Of a DNA stretch of 64,000 bases, positions 35,051-47,639 are shown one piece after another. Origin of the DNA: Icerya purchasi (lineage: Eukaryota; Arthropoda; Insecta; Hemiptera; Monophlebidae); contig CM077115.1 in assembly GCA_039619475.1 (NCBI GenBank), positions 506,499,352 through 506,563,351 of the forward strand, read 5' to 3'. The notes below the pieces were generated by a model that saw nothing but the letters and a program-made list of their open reading frames with translations, was not told where the DNA came from and did no database searches. Position numbers and translations under genes: made by a program. Numbering within the stretch: the first letter of the stretch is position 1; every line of letters begins with the position of its first letter.

Positions 35051-35460
35051 AGAGTAAAATTAAATATTTTCGATTTGTTTTTCGCTTTGCTTTGCTTTAT
35101 TGCTCTTTACCTTTGAATTAATTCCCCTTTTTTTCCCTTTCTATTTCAATCTCAGTTGTTATTTTCGTTATTTCCTCTAATTAATTCGTTTCTACCTCCT
35201 TTCTCACCTCATTTTCTTTTACTCGTTGGAAATTTCACAGGGCTTTCGTTTTTTTTTATTGCGTAGTCGCGTGTCAAATTATCGAAATACCCTTTTTGGG
35301 GATCGCCAAATTTAGCCGGCTGTACTTTTTTTTCTCGCATTTACTTGCGTCGTCAAAATTGCACAGCTACTTTTCTCGTAATTGCGAACCTTTTGCTTTC
35401 GTTTGTTCGTTTTGTCAAATAAACAAAGTTGTTATTCAACCGTATTTAGTTTTAATATCT

Positions 35461-35482
35461 ACACACACACACACACACACAC
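35461..35482. repeat. (AC)n microsatellite
   Basis: Eleven AC dinucleotides. Confidence 0.95.
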
Positions 35483-36865
35483 CTGTTTTCACGTGTTCTT
35501 AATTATTCGCTAGCTCGCTTTTGCATAGTTAAGAAGAAGCGTGCAATACGTTTTCATTTGAAAATGATCACCGTTCGAGCGTCCTTGTTGCCGCTGTATT
35601 ATTATTATTCGCGTGTCCGGTCGACCGTGTACGATAATTCGTCCGATATTTTATAAATTTTATTAAGTCGTTATCAACGTCACATAAGCTTCCAAGTGTT
35701 CATATTTGCCGCTAAGGAGAGACATGTAAATGTAGATGATTATAGTCTTGAACTTCACATCGATCATTATCGATCACTATCGGATAAAAGATTATATTTT
35801 GTCTGTGCGGCTATATTAATCTCCTTACTAATGTTTCGTTACTAGTTCAATATTCCGGCAAACGTTGCATAAAACTCGATTTAATCATTTATTCTCGAGA
35901 TGTTTAATAATTCATGATTATTCATTATTTTACCTTATTAGTCGTTCTTTCTTTCCTTTCTTCCCCTGCAAAGTCTTCGTCGAATGTTCCGGAGAAAGAT
36001 GATGAGAAACACTTTTAAAGGAAATCGAGAATGGCCTGACGTCGATGACGCGCAGGAAAGGGAATAAAAAAAAAAAGAAAAAGTAAAACAAATAATTAGG
36101 GCGTGTTTCATTCCTTAGCAGGCGAAAATGACTCGATACCTAAGTCAGTAGTGTAGCGATTTTTCATTTGGAGGGCTGTATTATTGTTTTTTCGAAAATG
36201 CAGAATTTCTCGAATTTCAATCCGCATTGCGGTATTTAGTAGTACGAAAAGGAAATCCACCTATTTTCTTTTTTTTTTTTTTCATTTCTTTAATAAAAAT
36301 AAAAAAAAACCCAGGATTTTATTTACCGGGCGAGGAATTATAATTATTATTCGTTATTTTAATGTAATTTTTAATATTTTTATTACAAATTTTTCGTCCA
36401 AACATTCTTTAATAGTGACAAATCGCCGAATTATTTAAAAAACATTTTCACTCCCCCTTTTAATTTATCAATCGCGCCATATAAAAAAAAAATCGAGTTA
36501 CGCGTCCTCCGACCTCTTAAGAGTGTTTTGTTTCAATTGCCTTTGCTTCTGTTCAGTAGCTGCCGTAAAATTAATCTCCAACGCGGTCATTATTCAAAAC
36601 CGCTCAATGAGCCATTTGTTTTTAATTCCAGATAAACCTGCTGGAACCTTTTAACATTTGAGCGAATTAGGAGACGTACATTACAGCAGCGGCCTTGGAT
36701 CTTACTTTGACACTTTAGAAGAATTAACGAGAATGCTCATTAAACACACTAATTACACGTATACTTCTATTATAGAATATCGAAAACTTAATAATTTACG
36801 TGTGTATTTATTATCAGGTAACGCTGGGGCAATAATAATCCGAAGAAGGAACTAAAAATCTGCTA

Positions 36866-36892
36866 AAAACAAACAAACAAACAAACAAACAA
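36866..36892. repeat. (AAAC)n microsatellite
   Basis: Six to seven AAAC tetranucleotides. Confidence 0.95.
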
Positions 36893-37320
36893 TAATCGAT
36901 ATAAAATAAGACCTCCTGAAAAGAAAAGAAAAACAGGTGACACAATTAATAATAGTATAGCGATATCTGAATACAATGCGGATTTTTCATGTGCATGCTT
37001 GACCTAGCGGATATCGCAGCATCCTTTCGACTGCAACTGCCCGCTTACATCTATTTTAATTACTATCTCCCCCCCCTCTAATCTCGTATTCAATTCATTC
37101 ACACTACTCCTCTTTATTCTTTTCCCGAATGGTTATTTCCGCGTCCCCTAACCGGTAAATGTTGCATAAATCGGCCGACATTTATATGTACAAAAACCAT
37201 TTTCGACTAAAGCTGCTTGTCAGATTTCCTGAATAGCCCGACGGTAGCGCGGGCACGAAAAATATCTGTGGCAAGTTGCGTGTTTCGAAATCTGCCACTA
37301 ATCGTTACCATTTTTATGTA

Positions 37321-37381
37321 CATACATATATATATATATACACATACACATACATACACACATACACACATACACATATAT

Positions 37382-37412
<31 letters not shown>
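37321..37412. repeat. Compound (TA)n/(CA)n microsatellite
   Basis: About 90 bp mixing TA, CATA and CACA repeats and ending in a long TA run. Open frames on both strands here are repeat artefacts. Confidence 0.95.
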
Positions 37413-38877
37413 GTTTTCTTGCAGTGTCCGCCTCAACAATATTTCAAGCAATTAACGAGCCCCGAATTCTCTTTAACATGTTAACAAATTACAAACGATT
37501 CGCATCAACTTTAATTGGACCGTTTCTGACCTTTGGCTACCTTCTTCAAGGCGGCGCGTTTGCCGGAAGCAGCTCTGTTTATATAATTAATCCGAAGTTG
37601 CTGTTGCTGTTTTTGTTGTTGTTACTGTGTATAATATTTGTAAGGTTCGAACAACAGCTGGCCTATAGCGAACGAGCACTCTATTGTATAAGATAAATCA
37701 CTGATGTGATGAGAAATCACACACGTACACGGGCAGATTCATTGGAAATCCACCTATGTAACGGTACTTCTCCAGAGATGAACCGTTATAATATATCATC
37801 TTGCTTTTTTTTTTTCGGACGGACCACAAAATCCCTTTCTCTCCGTTCGTCAAAGGTTCATCCCACTAAATTTCCATTTCGAGCTGAGCCTCGCATAGTG
37901 CGCACCTGTGCGCTAAACGTTCTTTTTACCTTCGTCGTTTAATGGGAGGACGCGAATGAGACAATGAGACTCCGTCTGAGAACCCGTTAGTCGAATATGT
38001 CCCTCGCAACATGCAACCTAGAAGACGAACACATCGACATTTGGTAGTCACATCGTCGAAATGGATACCGATAAAAGCGAAAAAGGTTCAGCAGCACCCG
38101 ATATTCACGTTCGGTTTTTAATACGCTCACCGCGCACATAATATAACGCGATATTGTAATGTACATCCGGCGGCAAAGACCGCTTCGAGAACAGTTGTGC
38201 AGCACCGCCAAGTACCGTTCACTTTTTACTTCCGCGTTATTCATCGGCCTGATTTATCCAAATCAGACTGCGGCATTTCCAACGAAAGTAACCTGTCGTC
38301 TGATAACATTTAAACACGCCAGATCTATAGAAACTCTTCTTTTCTTTTTTCCTTTTGCCTTTAATCAGAATCTTCTGGTTCGGCTTAACCTTCCTCGAAA
38401 GATCCTATTGAAGGTCAGTCGCTGTTCTACCTTAAAAAAAAATTCAAAACAACCTTCACCCTTCTTTTTTTTTTTTTAGGTTGTATGTATTTTTTCAAAT
38501 AATGTAAAATGTGAAATAGTGAAATAATTATATTGTGAAAAAATAAATGAAAAAAAAAAAAAAAAGACATACATATATAAAGCTATTAAAACTGAATACA
38601 GAAGTAAAAGCCAAAAACAAAAACCAAACTTCTTGTACGTATAAACTAAAGTTAGCGATCTTTCGTATTTGAATGCTTTAAAGCTCCATTAGGTACATTT
38701 TCATAATTTAAAGGTCAGATATATATTCAAAGGAGGATGTCCTCTTTGTTTTTAATATACAGTCGTTGGATTGTTTCTTCGGCTCTTACGCAAGAACGCA
38801 AATCGGTCGGTGATGGTTGAAATCGATACAAATAATTTCGAAATCTTCCACACCCAGTATGAACAGTATACTAATCA

Positions 38878-38928
38878 TTATTATTGTTATTATTATTATT
38901 GTTATTATTATTATTATTATTATTATTC
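38878..38928. repeat. (TTA)n microsatellite
   Basis: About 50 bp of TTA units with TTG interruptions. Confidence 0.95.
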
Positions 38929-39592
38929 GTGTTTTTATTTATTGAGTATATCCGGAATGAACCAATTAATCTATAGTGATTATTTCATTGTTCAAGCTCT
39001 CGGTGTTTTTACGTCTGTATACTAATTCAAGCAGGAACTACCTCTACTACAACAGTGTCGTCATCAAGAGTCGTTCACTTGTAGAAAAGTTTTCTTTGAA
39101 TTTAAATAAAAAAAAAAGCTATAGTTTTCCCGAAGGTTTTCTCCGAGTTAGAAACAAACACGCTAATTGTAAATAAAAATATCGTGCGAAGCAGCAATCT
39201 GTGTAGCTTTCACTTGGCCTGGCCAAATTCAATAGGCGGCCTGAGCCGCGAAGATTTCTTGCCTTTTTCTTTTTAATAATTTTCACTTTCCTCAATAATA
39301 ATGTAATTAATAGTTCGTTAGAAACATTCACAACATGCTGGCTAATTAGATCATTGTTTTTTCTTTTTTAAAAAACAATATAACATGGTACGCGGTATTC
39401 TCTGAATTGAAACTTTTAATTTATTAATTCTCTAACAATAATACTGCGGCCAATTCTCGTTAGCGTTTTAAATCGCTATAAAATGTATTATGAAAAATTC
39501 AGACAGAAGGAAGGATGAAAAATGAAAGTAAGAGGGAACAGAAAGAATATTCCGGATTCTTTTTTATCAACATTTCCTGTTCTGAACCAGAG

Positions 39593-39694
39593 ATGGACGA
39601 CGATTCCGAAATTGATTTAGTCTTACACTTCGGTAAAATGATCGCCACTAATAATCGAAATGTACAATTAGGAAGTAGTAATTGGAAGAGTTAA
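39593..39694 (+). CDS. Short open frame, unrecognised
   Basis: ATG at 39593 opens a 33-codon frame starting M-D-D-D-S-E-I-D-L-V-L-H-F and closing at 39692-39694. The acidic start is protein-like but matches no family I can name. A second ATG at 39702 runs to ACG/GTGAGT at 39760, a good splice donor, giving an alternative 19-codon exon. Both may be chance. Confidence 0.1.
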   Translation: MDDDSEIDLVLHFGKMIATNNRNVQLGSSNWKS

Positions 39695-39999
39695 TGCAAC
39701 CATGAATACAACCAGTATTCACGCAAAGTACCTCATGACGAATTTACAATTACCACCACGGTGAGTATGTGGAGTGAATTTTTTTTTTCTTTTCTCAGTT
39801 TTTCCGGTTGCTCATTCCATCATGTTACTAATTCCCTGTCCTTTTTTTTGTTTATTTCTTTTTTTTATTTCATACAATTTTACTCGTCCTTTATCTATCG
39901 TTTTTAATAATCACTCTCCAAATAAAAAGACTGGTATAAACACTTCATTTTTTATCGTAGGACCCGGTTCTAATCTCACTGCTGCACACTGAAATTATT

Positions 40000-40360
40000 A
40001 TTTTTTTTAATCGAGTTTGTTGGCAAGAACATTAGCCTAAGAAACGGGAAAGAGGAGCAATAATATTCTCTTGCGTTTATGGATAGAGGATAAAAATACT
40101 TCTCTAGGGCAGGAATAACTGAAATAGAAGGAAATGAGAGGATACAAAAAGCACTCTTAAGGAGAGTAGAGGGGTTTTAACAGGCGAACAATAAAAGGGC
40201 GATTGCTCAGCAGTCTCGCATTCAAATAAAATGTGATCAGCATCACAAGGAAATTATAGATGGAAGAGGGTGAAAAGGACAAAATGGAGTAGATGCAGAT
40301 ATGAGAAAATGATGCAGGAAGGAGACTATGGTTAAAGCGAAGGCGACAAAATTACAAAAA
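40000..40360 (-). pseudogene. RNase-H-type LINE, 3' end (copy 6)
   Basis: On the minus strand at about 40246-40190, CDADHILFECETAEQSPFYC aligns directly with CDTNHIFFECASISTERSHFY of copy 2: the terminal Cys-His-Cys motif of the LINE protein. Upstream, FVAFALTIVSFLHHFLIS and STPFCPFHP correspond to the region before the motif, and ILSFPSISVIPAL after it matches ILSFPSPAIIAII. This is a short, heavily 5'-truncated copy with frameshifts. It is very similar to the end of copy 3. Confidence 0.75.
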
Positions 40361-40600
40361 AATTTCACTTCACTAGGTTAATGTTTACAGTTGACGTGAT
40401 CAAAAAAAAACGAAGAAAAAACAAAAAACATTTTAAATGATGCAGGAATTCCCCCCTCCTTTATTAGAAGTTCATTTAGTTCTTATGACTGTTCTTTCAG
40501 CCATTTTTAACAGATTTCTGAAAACCTCGCAAAGCATAGCCTCCGTTATGATTCTTCCATGCCGTTTTCTGTTGGCATGCCGATTTTTTCAGTCAGAATT
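40360..40600. other. Short spacer between LINE copies
   Basis: Nothing recognisable; a poly-A tract near 40405-40412. Confidence 0.5.
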
Positions 40601-42420
40601 TTAAAAGATTTTGAAATGCGGATTTAGAAGTGTTGAATTCAGTTCGAATTTTAGTATCTATATTATCTCTGTCGCTTCCCTCACTATGGACAACTCTACC
40701 CTTTTTTTTTTGTTTTCTTTTTTTTTTAGCTTCCTCCCGAACTATTGTAACCGCGCATGATGAAATCAATCTGTCACTTGCTAAACTAGAACATTCACTT
40801 TCCTCTTTACACCTTTCAATTTCCCCTTCAAAATCCCCTTGTATTGTTTTCTTACTCCCGTTGCGTAATCTCCTCCTTCAACCTTCCCTAATTTTACTTG
40901 GATTCAGCTAATCTTACGCATTTTCCTAAGGTTCTCTACTTGTTCTTACTGTCCGAATTTTTATCTCAAACCATCGCTATTTCCTCTGCATATGAATTTC
41001 TTTACTGGTGGCTCGAAGGGTTCTGATGGAATCGGAGCCTTTTTTATGCTCTCAGGAATTAATCACTCTGAATCCTTTAGACTTCCTTTTTTTCTCTATA
41101 CTTAAAACCAAACTCATGGCTATCCTACGTTCTGTTATTTATGTTTTCCGCCATTCTTCTTCTTCTACGTCGTTCACCCCTGTGGGGTACGCATGATCAT
41201 GTAGCAATTCGATTGTTGCACGCCATATCCCTCGATCTTTTGCTCGTTGTATGCATTGGTGCAAAGGTAATCCAGTTTGCTTTCTTATCATATCTGTCCA
41301 GCGCTGTGGAGGGCGGCCTTTTGGTCTTCTCCCTTGGACTTTCGCTTGTATCACCAGTGTCTCTAATTTCCGCTCACTGCGAATAACATGACCGAAATAT
41401 TTCATTATGCGAAAAACTGCCATATCAGCCAACCCTTGTGTGAGATTCAACTCATGTACTACGGATTCGTTTGTTCATTTCGCGGTCCACGGTATGCCGT
41501 GTGATCTTTTCTAACACCACAGTTCAAAACTGTTAAGTTGGACCATGCTGGCTTTGTTTAAAGTCCATGATTCAGCTCCATATAATATTACCGAAAATAC
41601 AAGTGTCCTTACGAGTTTTATTTTCACATTTTTATTAATAGATCCGTCCTTCCATATCTTAATCAGTTTCATCATAGCGCAGCGGCCCATTTGAATGCGA
41701 CGCTTTGTTTCCTGTTCTGAACCTCATTTCCACCACTACTATTTCATAAAAAACTACTTGATTGTCTCCGATTCCATGGGTACTCCCTTCAGGTCGTATG
41801 CTTTTTCCAATACTTCTGTTATTTCATCACATTCTTCGAATACGCTCTCTCATTCAAGATCGTTTTGTTATGGGTTCTTAATCATGGAGGCATAGAGGGT
41901 AGTGAATTTCTCTGGCTCGAGTCTACCTCGCCCAACTTCTTCTCTAAAATTCTAGGTTCGGATCTCCTACCTTTTATCAAAAAACTTCATTCCAAATACT
42001 GGTCTAACACTTCGTCTTTCCGTAACAATCTATTTCACTATCTGGCTCTTCAAATTCCAACCCGTAATTCCTTGATTTCCCCTTACTTCGGCGTTCTGCA
42101 ATCGTTTCTACTATTCGCTTTTGCCTTAACCATTTAACCATTCACTGTAACCTTCTTCTCGTTTTTCCCTAATAAACTTCTTCGTTTTGATCTCTTCATC
42201 CGAACAGTGAGACTTTCTGTGATTCCGTCTAGTCTGTCCCTCTCAAATAAACGATTTATTTTTCACGCTCAACTCCTAGCATTTGACTTCCTTACTATGC
42301 TTCGTATATCTAGTCATTCCCTTCTTTGTCCGTCATTCCTTTACTCGGTTCTTTTACATTATCTATCTCTGACCGAATTGCTATTTAACTGTTAATTCCT
42401 TCCCTTCTATAACGCCATTG
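40600..42420 (+). pseudogene. RNase-H-type LINE (copy 7), split by another LINE
   Basis: Plus-strand remains of a LINE ORF2. At 40764-40860 LAKLEHSLSSLHLSISPSKS and then CIVFLL is the reverse-transcriptase palm/thumb segment after the catalytic motif (L-x-x-L...L-x-L-S-x-x-K-S-x-x-x-x-F). At about 41000-41095 FTGGSKGSDGIGAFF and ESFRLPFFLY are the first RNase H block (T-D-G-S-K, with the catalytic D replaced by G). It is interrupted at about 41140 and resumes near 41735 with YLIVSDSMGT, the S-D-S block of RNase H, then IVLLWVLNHGGIEGSEF (about 41855-41910), the W-V-P-x-H-x-G-I-x-G-N-E block. The thumb appears shortened. Several frames; inactive. Confidence 0.7.
41142..41715 (-). pseudogene. 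Second-family LINE 3' end, nested in copy 7
   Basis: Minus-strand tail of the insect endonuclease-reverse transcriptase class of LINE. From 41700 downward it reads MGRCAMMKLIKIWKD, KNVKIKLVRTLVFSVILYGA and ESWTLNKASMVQLNSFEL. An open frame at 41450-41139 then contains FGHVIRSERKLETLVIQAKV, GRRPKGRPPQRWTDMIR, GIWRATIELLHDHAYPTG and ends in V-N-D-V-E-E-E-E. The order (thumb, F-G-H-x-x-R, G-R-P-x-x-R-W-x-D) and the (GAA)n-like 3' terminus fit this class. It sits between the two halves of the RNase H domain of copy 7, so it inserted later. The exact clade is not certain. The last 103 codons are still open. Confidence 0.85.
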
Positions 42421-43541
42421 AACATAGGTTTTTTGTGTTATCCCCCCCCTCCCCCCAAATAATAGACAAGGCAGTAACCAACCTTAGGTAGATCCATCTC
42501 TCCGGCGAAAAACTGTTAATTTCAATTCACAGTTGCGTAATCTCCAAATACACGAGATTCTATACACTCTCGCTTGCGGTTCAATCCTGTTTAAGTGAAT
42601 TCGACGGGCGGCCGCTAATCTGTCATCACTTACATCAGCAACCGCAGTCCACGATCATCCGATTGTATTAAGAGAATTTTCAACTGAGTCAGCGTCTTTG
42701 ATATGCTTCGGCTAACAGTGGATGGACCAAAAAATAAAATGGAATATGATCAAACAATTTTTTTAAAATCGCATACTGCTGAAGAGATTGCGCTGGAGAT
42801 GCTAAATCCGTAACAATATATATTAATGGCAACGCCGTTCTTGGCTCTGTTTTCTGTCACAAAAATTTTTGTTCTAAAATGTGACATTAAATAAAGATTT
42901 TTTTTTTCTGTCTCGCAGTCGGAAAGATTGACGTTATCAATTTTCTTCATTCTATATGAAGTATAGAAGTGATTGAGCTAAGGGTCCGGGGGTGTACCCA
43001 GGCGGAGTCAAGGGCCGAATTCATATATATGTATATTACATATATGTACATAAATTAGAGAGTTAGTAATACATCAAATTTTGGTAACTTAAAGAAAGCT
43101 GTAACTGTATATAAAGAATAGACGTAAGTTTTAAACTGAAGACATTGCTAGCGTAAATTAATAATAAAAATTAATTAAAAGTTAGTATCAAACTCAAATT
43201 GCAACAATTAATATTCGTCTGATATTTTCAATATTTGTTAGGTAACAAGCGACTGTGTTGTTATACACACTCATTTAATAGCAGTTTTTTAATTAATTGT
43301 TCAAGAATAATCGTAATATCCTTTTTAAGGTTATTCTGAATTATCTTTTATCGAATGATCAGAATTTTTATTTTTTAGTGATTATAATTTTAGAGTAGAT
43401 CAGTTGATTTTTTTTAAAAAACAATTTTTTTTTTTTTGTTTTTCACTTCCCTCCGATCTCAATTCGGTATTTAGTAATTGTAGGACATTGTCAAAAATAG
43501 TTTTTTTTTATCGATTATTTCTTTACGTCTAAAATACAATC

Positions 43542-43553
43542 GGGGGGGGGGGG
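43542..43553. repeat. poly-G tract (12 bp)
   Basis: Uninterrupted G run in AT-rich DNA. Confidence 0.95.
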
Positions 43554-44235
43554 CTAATTAATATTATTGGACATCGATAGGTTTTTTTTGTTTTTTGTCC
43601 TTTTCTTGACTCTTTCCGCTCTAACTTTATTCCCGCTCCCTATTAGCGGAAGAATATGACACGTTCTATTCTTCATCGATTACGATAACCATATGGTGGC
43701 TTCGATGCCATCATAGGTGTGAGCGGTAAAAGTGTTAAGACCGCGATTCTTTTGAAAGTAATAATCATCATTAGGGGAGAAAATACGGCTTTGGTAGATA
43801 ACGAGAAGAAGTTATATTATACGAATCATCGCTATATAACCCAAGGGAAAATTGGATAAACAATGAAGAAGAAAGAGAAAAGAAAAACCAATCTTGCCTA
43901 GTTAAATTTTACTGATTCATTGAAAATTTCCCACTCAGGGAGATTTCAATCACAAAACCCGCCCACCACTTTCCATGTAAAAGAAGTAAACATCGGTGTA
44001 TTTCCCCTCCTCGTTGAAAATGAATTGACCTAAGGACAGTTCTTTTTGTTGCTTTGTTATGTTTGTTATTTTATCTTTAGGCGATATATCGAGTAATTCG
44101 TTCGGACCCGGTTTATTTTTAAATACTCGGCGGCGGAATGCGTCTAATTCTTCGATGAACGCTGCGGTTTTTTCTCAAAATCCTTTCGCTTATAATTAAT
44201 ACGAACTGATATTTTCTAAGCCGTACTCTTCGGAA

Positions 44236-44236
<1 letters not shown>

Positions 44237-44264
<28 letters not shown>
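44237..44264. repeat. poly-A tract (28 bp)
   Basis: Uninterrupted A run. Confidence 0.95.
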
Positions 44265-44266
<2 letters not shown>

Positions 44267-44895
44267 GAAAAATGGATTTACTACAAGTACAACTTTCTGA
44301 TTAACATCTCGTATCAAAATGTTAAAGCTCACCGTAAAATAAATCAGAAATATCCATTTCGTTTGTCCACGATACGGCGGGCAAATGGCTAGATTCGATA
44401 TAATATACGTACAGTTATGAATGTGCATGTGTATTACCAAACGTTACATATTAAAACGGTTAATTTTTTATGTCTAAAAAAAAAAAAACGATCCCTCTTC
44501 GATGAAATCGCCGGTTGTCATGAAAACAGCGCAAATAAAAGAAAAATGTGGAATACCGCAGAGATTATTATTAGTCTTCACTTTAGTCGTCGACCCGAAA
44601 ATTGCTGAACAATTTCTGTAACAAGTATAAAATTCAAATTTGGATTTTCTAATGTTTTTTTTTTGTTTCTTTTTTGTCGGGTACCGTGTACTGCTGCTAC
44701 TGCCAGGAGCACCCAGAAGTAGAGTTATTGAATGTTATATGGAGTTGATCATATTCACGTTTCGGAGAAAATGAAGGACTGCTTTTGCTATCATCGGATA
44801 AAACTTCTTTTAATGAATTATTCGTCGGCAAGTGTTTTAGCTTGACAGAAGAAATTTATGTAATAAAAAACAAATGCATATTATATAAAAAAAGA

Positions 44896-44929
44896 AAATA
44901 ATAATAATAATAATAATAAAAAAAAATCG
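44896..44929. repeat. (AAT)n microsatellite
   Basis: About eight AAT/ATA units ending in an A run. Confidence 0.9.
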
Positions 44930-46689
44930 TTAGTAACCCCGCTTGTCTAACCAACTGTACGTATAAAAGTGGACAATTCTCTTTTTCACGAATGTTTTCC
45001 TTACATATATTATATATATATATATATTTCATTATTCATACATGACAAGAAAAAAAAAAGGAAAATAATTATACCACGAATGGCTGAATGTTAATTTTTG
45101 ATATTTTTCGATATTATCGGACACGCCAGGGAAATTTATTAACGGTTCAAAGGTTCAACTGAACTCTCGTGTGGCAACGACTGTTATAACGAGATCGTAG
45201 TTGCAAACTGAGGTCTGTCGCATGTAGTCTCGCGCGCGCAGTTATTGTTGGCGCTGTAGTGCAGACTTTAATTAACGATGTTTCATTGTAACTGGGACGA
45301 ATGTTCATTAGCACACGCGTCGCCGACAAATTAATTTCAATTTGCTGTTTGTTCACGCTTGCAGGCTGCCGCTGATTTTAATAAACCAAAAACGCACTGT
45401 TCATCATCCAGCGATGCTTACACGCAGATGCAGATGGTGCTGCTAAGGCGACATTTTCGATCGAAAACCGGATTTCAGAGTGATTCTCGTTTAGTTCGGT
45501 TTCCGGGGAAAATTCGAAAATAACTGAAAATAAAAATAATGGAAAGTTCCGAATTAGCATCTGAATAAATATTAAATAAAGTACGCCGGAGAAAGATCTT
45601 TTTGTGATACCTTCGGATAGAGAGGACAAAAGAAAAACGCACATTAATAAAAAAACCAGTACACTAAATTAGACTCGAATTATATGCCATCTTTAGTTAG
45701 GGAAAAGAAATCGTTAACATTATACATGGTCCGAAAAGGGACCTAAAAGATAATTTTCCTTCAGGTCAAACGATTTAACGTATTCTACGTCTATCTTTAG
45801 ATTAACGTGTTTTTCATTTCTCTTTTCCAGTTTTGAAACACTAGCCTGAAAAAAAAACATTACCAGCATATTTTATTTAATGTTCACAATTATTTTATTC
45901 GTTATTCTATCTTAGCAACTGGAGTTGGCAAATAGGTACACCTCGTGTAACTGAAAATGTTCGAAATAACGACCGAATTTGTTCCCGTTATTGATTATGT
46001 ATAAATCGATTGCGTATTCCTTTTGTTGTTCTTCAGTTTTTCTTTTAACATATTTCGGTTCGTCGACGACACATTAACCTCTCGGTACTCCTGCTGCTGC
46101 GGTGAAAAACTGAAAACTGCTGTAAATTTAAATTTTTAATCTTTCCGACAACCAAAAATTTTCAGCGAATCTTGACCTCGCACAGAATTTTAAATTAAAA
46201 AAACATTAAACGAAAAAAGTTGCATCTATTTCGTTTCACCTAAAGATCTCATCAACAGGTGTATAATAATGTTGATTAAACAGGCCCAATATTTCTGTGC
46301 CTCCTGGTTGTTATTTAATTTTTCACTGCATCTCAACTACATACTAAGCCCTTTCGTATTTTATTCGAAAAATATATATGTATATTTGGAAATACGCTTA
46401 CGAAGAAAAATTTAAATTACTATAAAAAAAAAACAAAAAAAAACTTTATCTATATTGTTATACGAGGCACATTATTCACCTATATATTTTACTGAACAGA
46501 GGGGCACATACTTCCTTCAGTCGTAATGAGATTAAAGTATAAAGTTAAATGCGCGAATTCGCTCCTCTATATTATTAATGGAAATTTATAAATTGCATTG
46601 GATTACTATCAAAAACATAAAGAAAAACGATCACAAAAAGAAGAAATTATCTCTAATAATTCGGTTACTATTCACACTGACGTTTGTAA

Positions 46690-46766
46690 ATAATGTCATT
46701 TTGTGTTTTTAATTTGTGTTTTTGTGGTTCGTAGTAAACCGTCTGAGTTGATTCAAGCAACCCACA
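46690..46766 (+). repeat. Probable 3' edge of Gypsy 5' LTR
   Basis: The sequence immediately upstream of the primer-binding site, including TGTTTTTGTGGTTCGTAGTA and ending ...AACCCACA, has the composition and CA end expected of an LTR U5 end. No second LTR was found downstream because the element is cut off near 49.01 kb, so the left border is only a guess. Confidence 0.45.
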
Positions 46767-46768
46767 AA

Positions 46769-46784
46769 TTGGTGACCCGACGAG
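46769..46784 (+). other. Retroelement primer-binding site
   Basis: TTGGTGACCCGACGAG lies three bases after the presumed LTR end and just upstream of gag. TGGTGACCC(C)GACG-type sites are used by a common insect Gypsy lineage. One C appears lost compared with the usual form. Which tRNA pairs with it is not assigned here. Confidence 0.65.
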
Positions 46785-46799
46785 TGAACAAGTGCAATT

Positions 46800-47620
46800 T
46801 CAGTGTCACTCGCGAGTGTGAAATTTCTCCAATAGCGCGCAAGATGACAAATAAGACGACGGGGTCTACACCATCAACCGTTATGAAGATTGCAAACGGC
46901 GTCGTGCTCGAGCTTTGGTTTGCCCTGATCGAGAGAACCTTTCTGCTGTCTAAAATTACATCAGAGAGAATACACAACTGGATTCTAAGTACGTTGTAGA
47001 AATAAAAGACATTTTGACTAGTCCGCCTAAAAAGAATCGTATACAACGATCAAAAACAAGCTTTTCAAGCGGAAGAAAAAATCAACCGGTTTCTCGAACT
47101 TGAGCAACTGCTCGGTGATAGGAAACCGTCGCAATTCTTGTGATATCTAGAAGAGTTAGGAGGTAGTGAAGTCAATGACACCATGTTACGCACTACTATT
47201 TGGATTGGGCGTCTACCGAAAAAAATATGCAAGTGGTTTTGGCAACACAAAAGGACACGAAATTAAATCAATTAGCCGACCTCGCCGATGCTATGGCCGG
47301 CGCTATGGGATCCCCTTCAAGCACCTTCCAGGCCACCGCTCCCAACACATCGAGCAGCATATCCAGAAGCTTTGAGGCAGTGCTCGAAAAAAAATTAGTT
47401 CAACTTACAGTAAAATTCGTAAAGAGATAGCCGCCGTTTCCGCAGAAGACAAAGTTTCTCTCCCGAGGCAGAAAATTCCGCGCTCGCTCGGAGTCAAGAG
47501 ATTCGCTCAATGAGAATGGACATTATTGGTACCGTGCGAATTTTATGGTGCAAATGCCCGAAAAATGCCGTAAACCTTGTACTTTCCCCCTTCGTTAAAA
47601 CACTAAGTCCAGTCACTAGT
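46800..47620 (+). pseudogene. gag: Gypsy gag remnant
   Basis: The first frame (46843-46999) contains ELWFALIERTFLLSKITSE, the E-x-W-F-x-x-I/V-E-x-x-F-x-L-x-x-I-T element of insect Gypsy gag. After a frameshift EIKDILTSPP appears near 47000, followed by RFLELEQLLGDRKPSQFL (about 47090-47140) with a stop right after it. GSEVNDTMLRTTIWIGRLPK follows, and in the next frame NQLADLADAMA (47262-47294). Near 47515-47590 YRANFMVQMPEKCRKPC resembles the spaced Cys/His segment at the end of these gags. Gag is the structural nucleocapsid precursor of the element. Multiple frameshifts and stops make it non-functional. Its neighbours (primer site upstream, protease and RT downstream) confirm the assignment. 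Confidence 0.85.
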
Positions 47621-47639
47621 TTCGGCTAAAGGCGACACA

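Larger units (their letters stand above)
35050..39590. other. AT-rich spacer with microsatellites
   Basis: No gene recognised. Microsatellites are listed separately. Patches near 35.5-36.0, 37.2-37.3 and 37.9-38.3 kb are somewhat CpG-richer, but frames there (for example 36658-36855 and 38159-38479) carry no known motif. Confidence 0.45.
42420..46690. other. AT-rich spacer
   Basis: No gene recognised. Holds a G run at 43542-43553, an A run at 44237-44264, (AAT)n at 44896-44929 and (TA)n near 45004-45028. Slightly CpG-rich patches at about 44.08-44.18 and 45.12-45.46 kb have no recognised content. Confidence 0.5.

Noticed and set aside
37217..37696. 159-codon plus-strand frame
   Set aside because: A large part is the compound TA/CA microsatellite; the rest has no recognisable domain.
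42540..42600. tRNA or SINE B-box candidate GGTTCAATCC
   Set aside because: No A box at the right distance and no cloverleaf; no second copy in the window.
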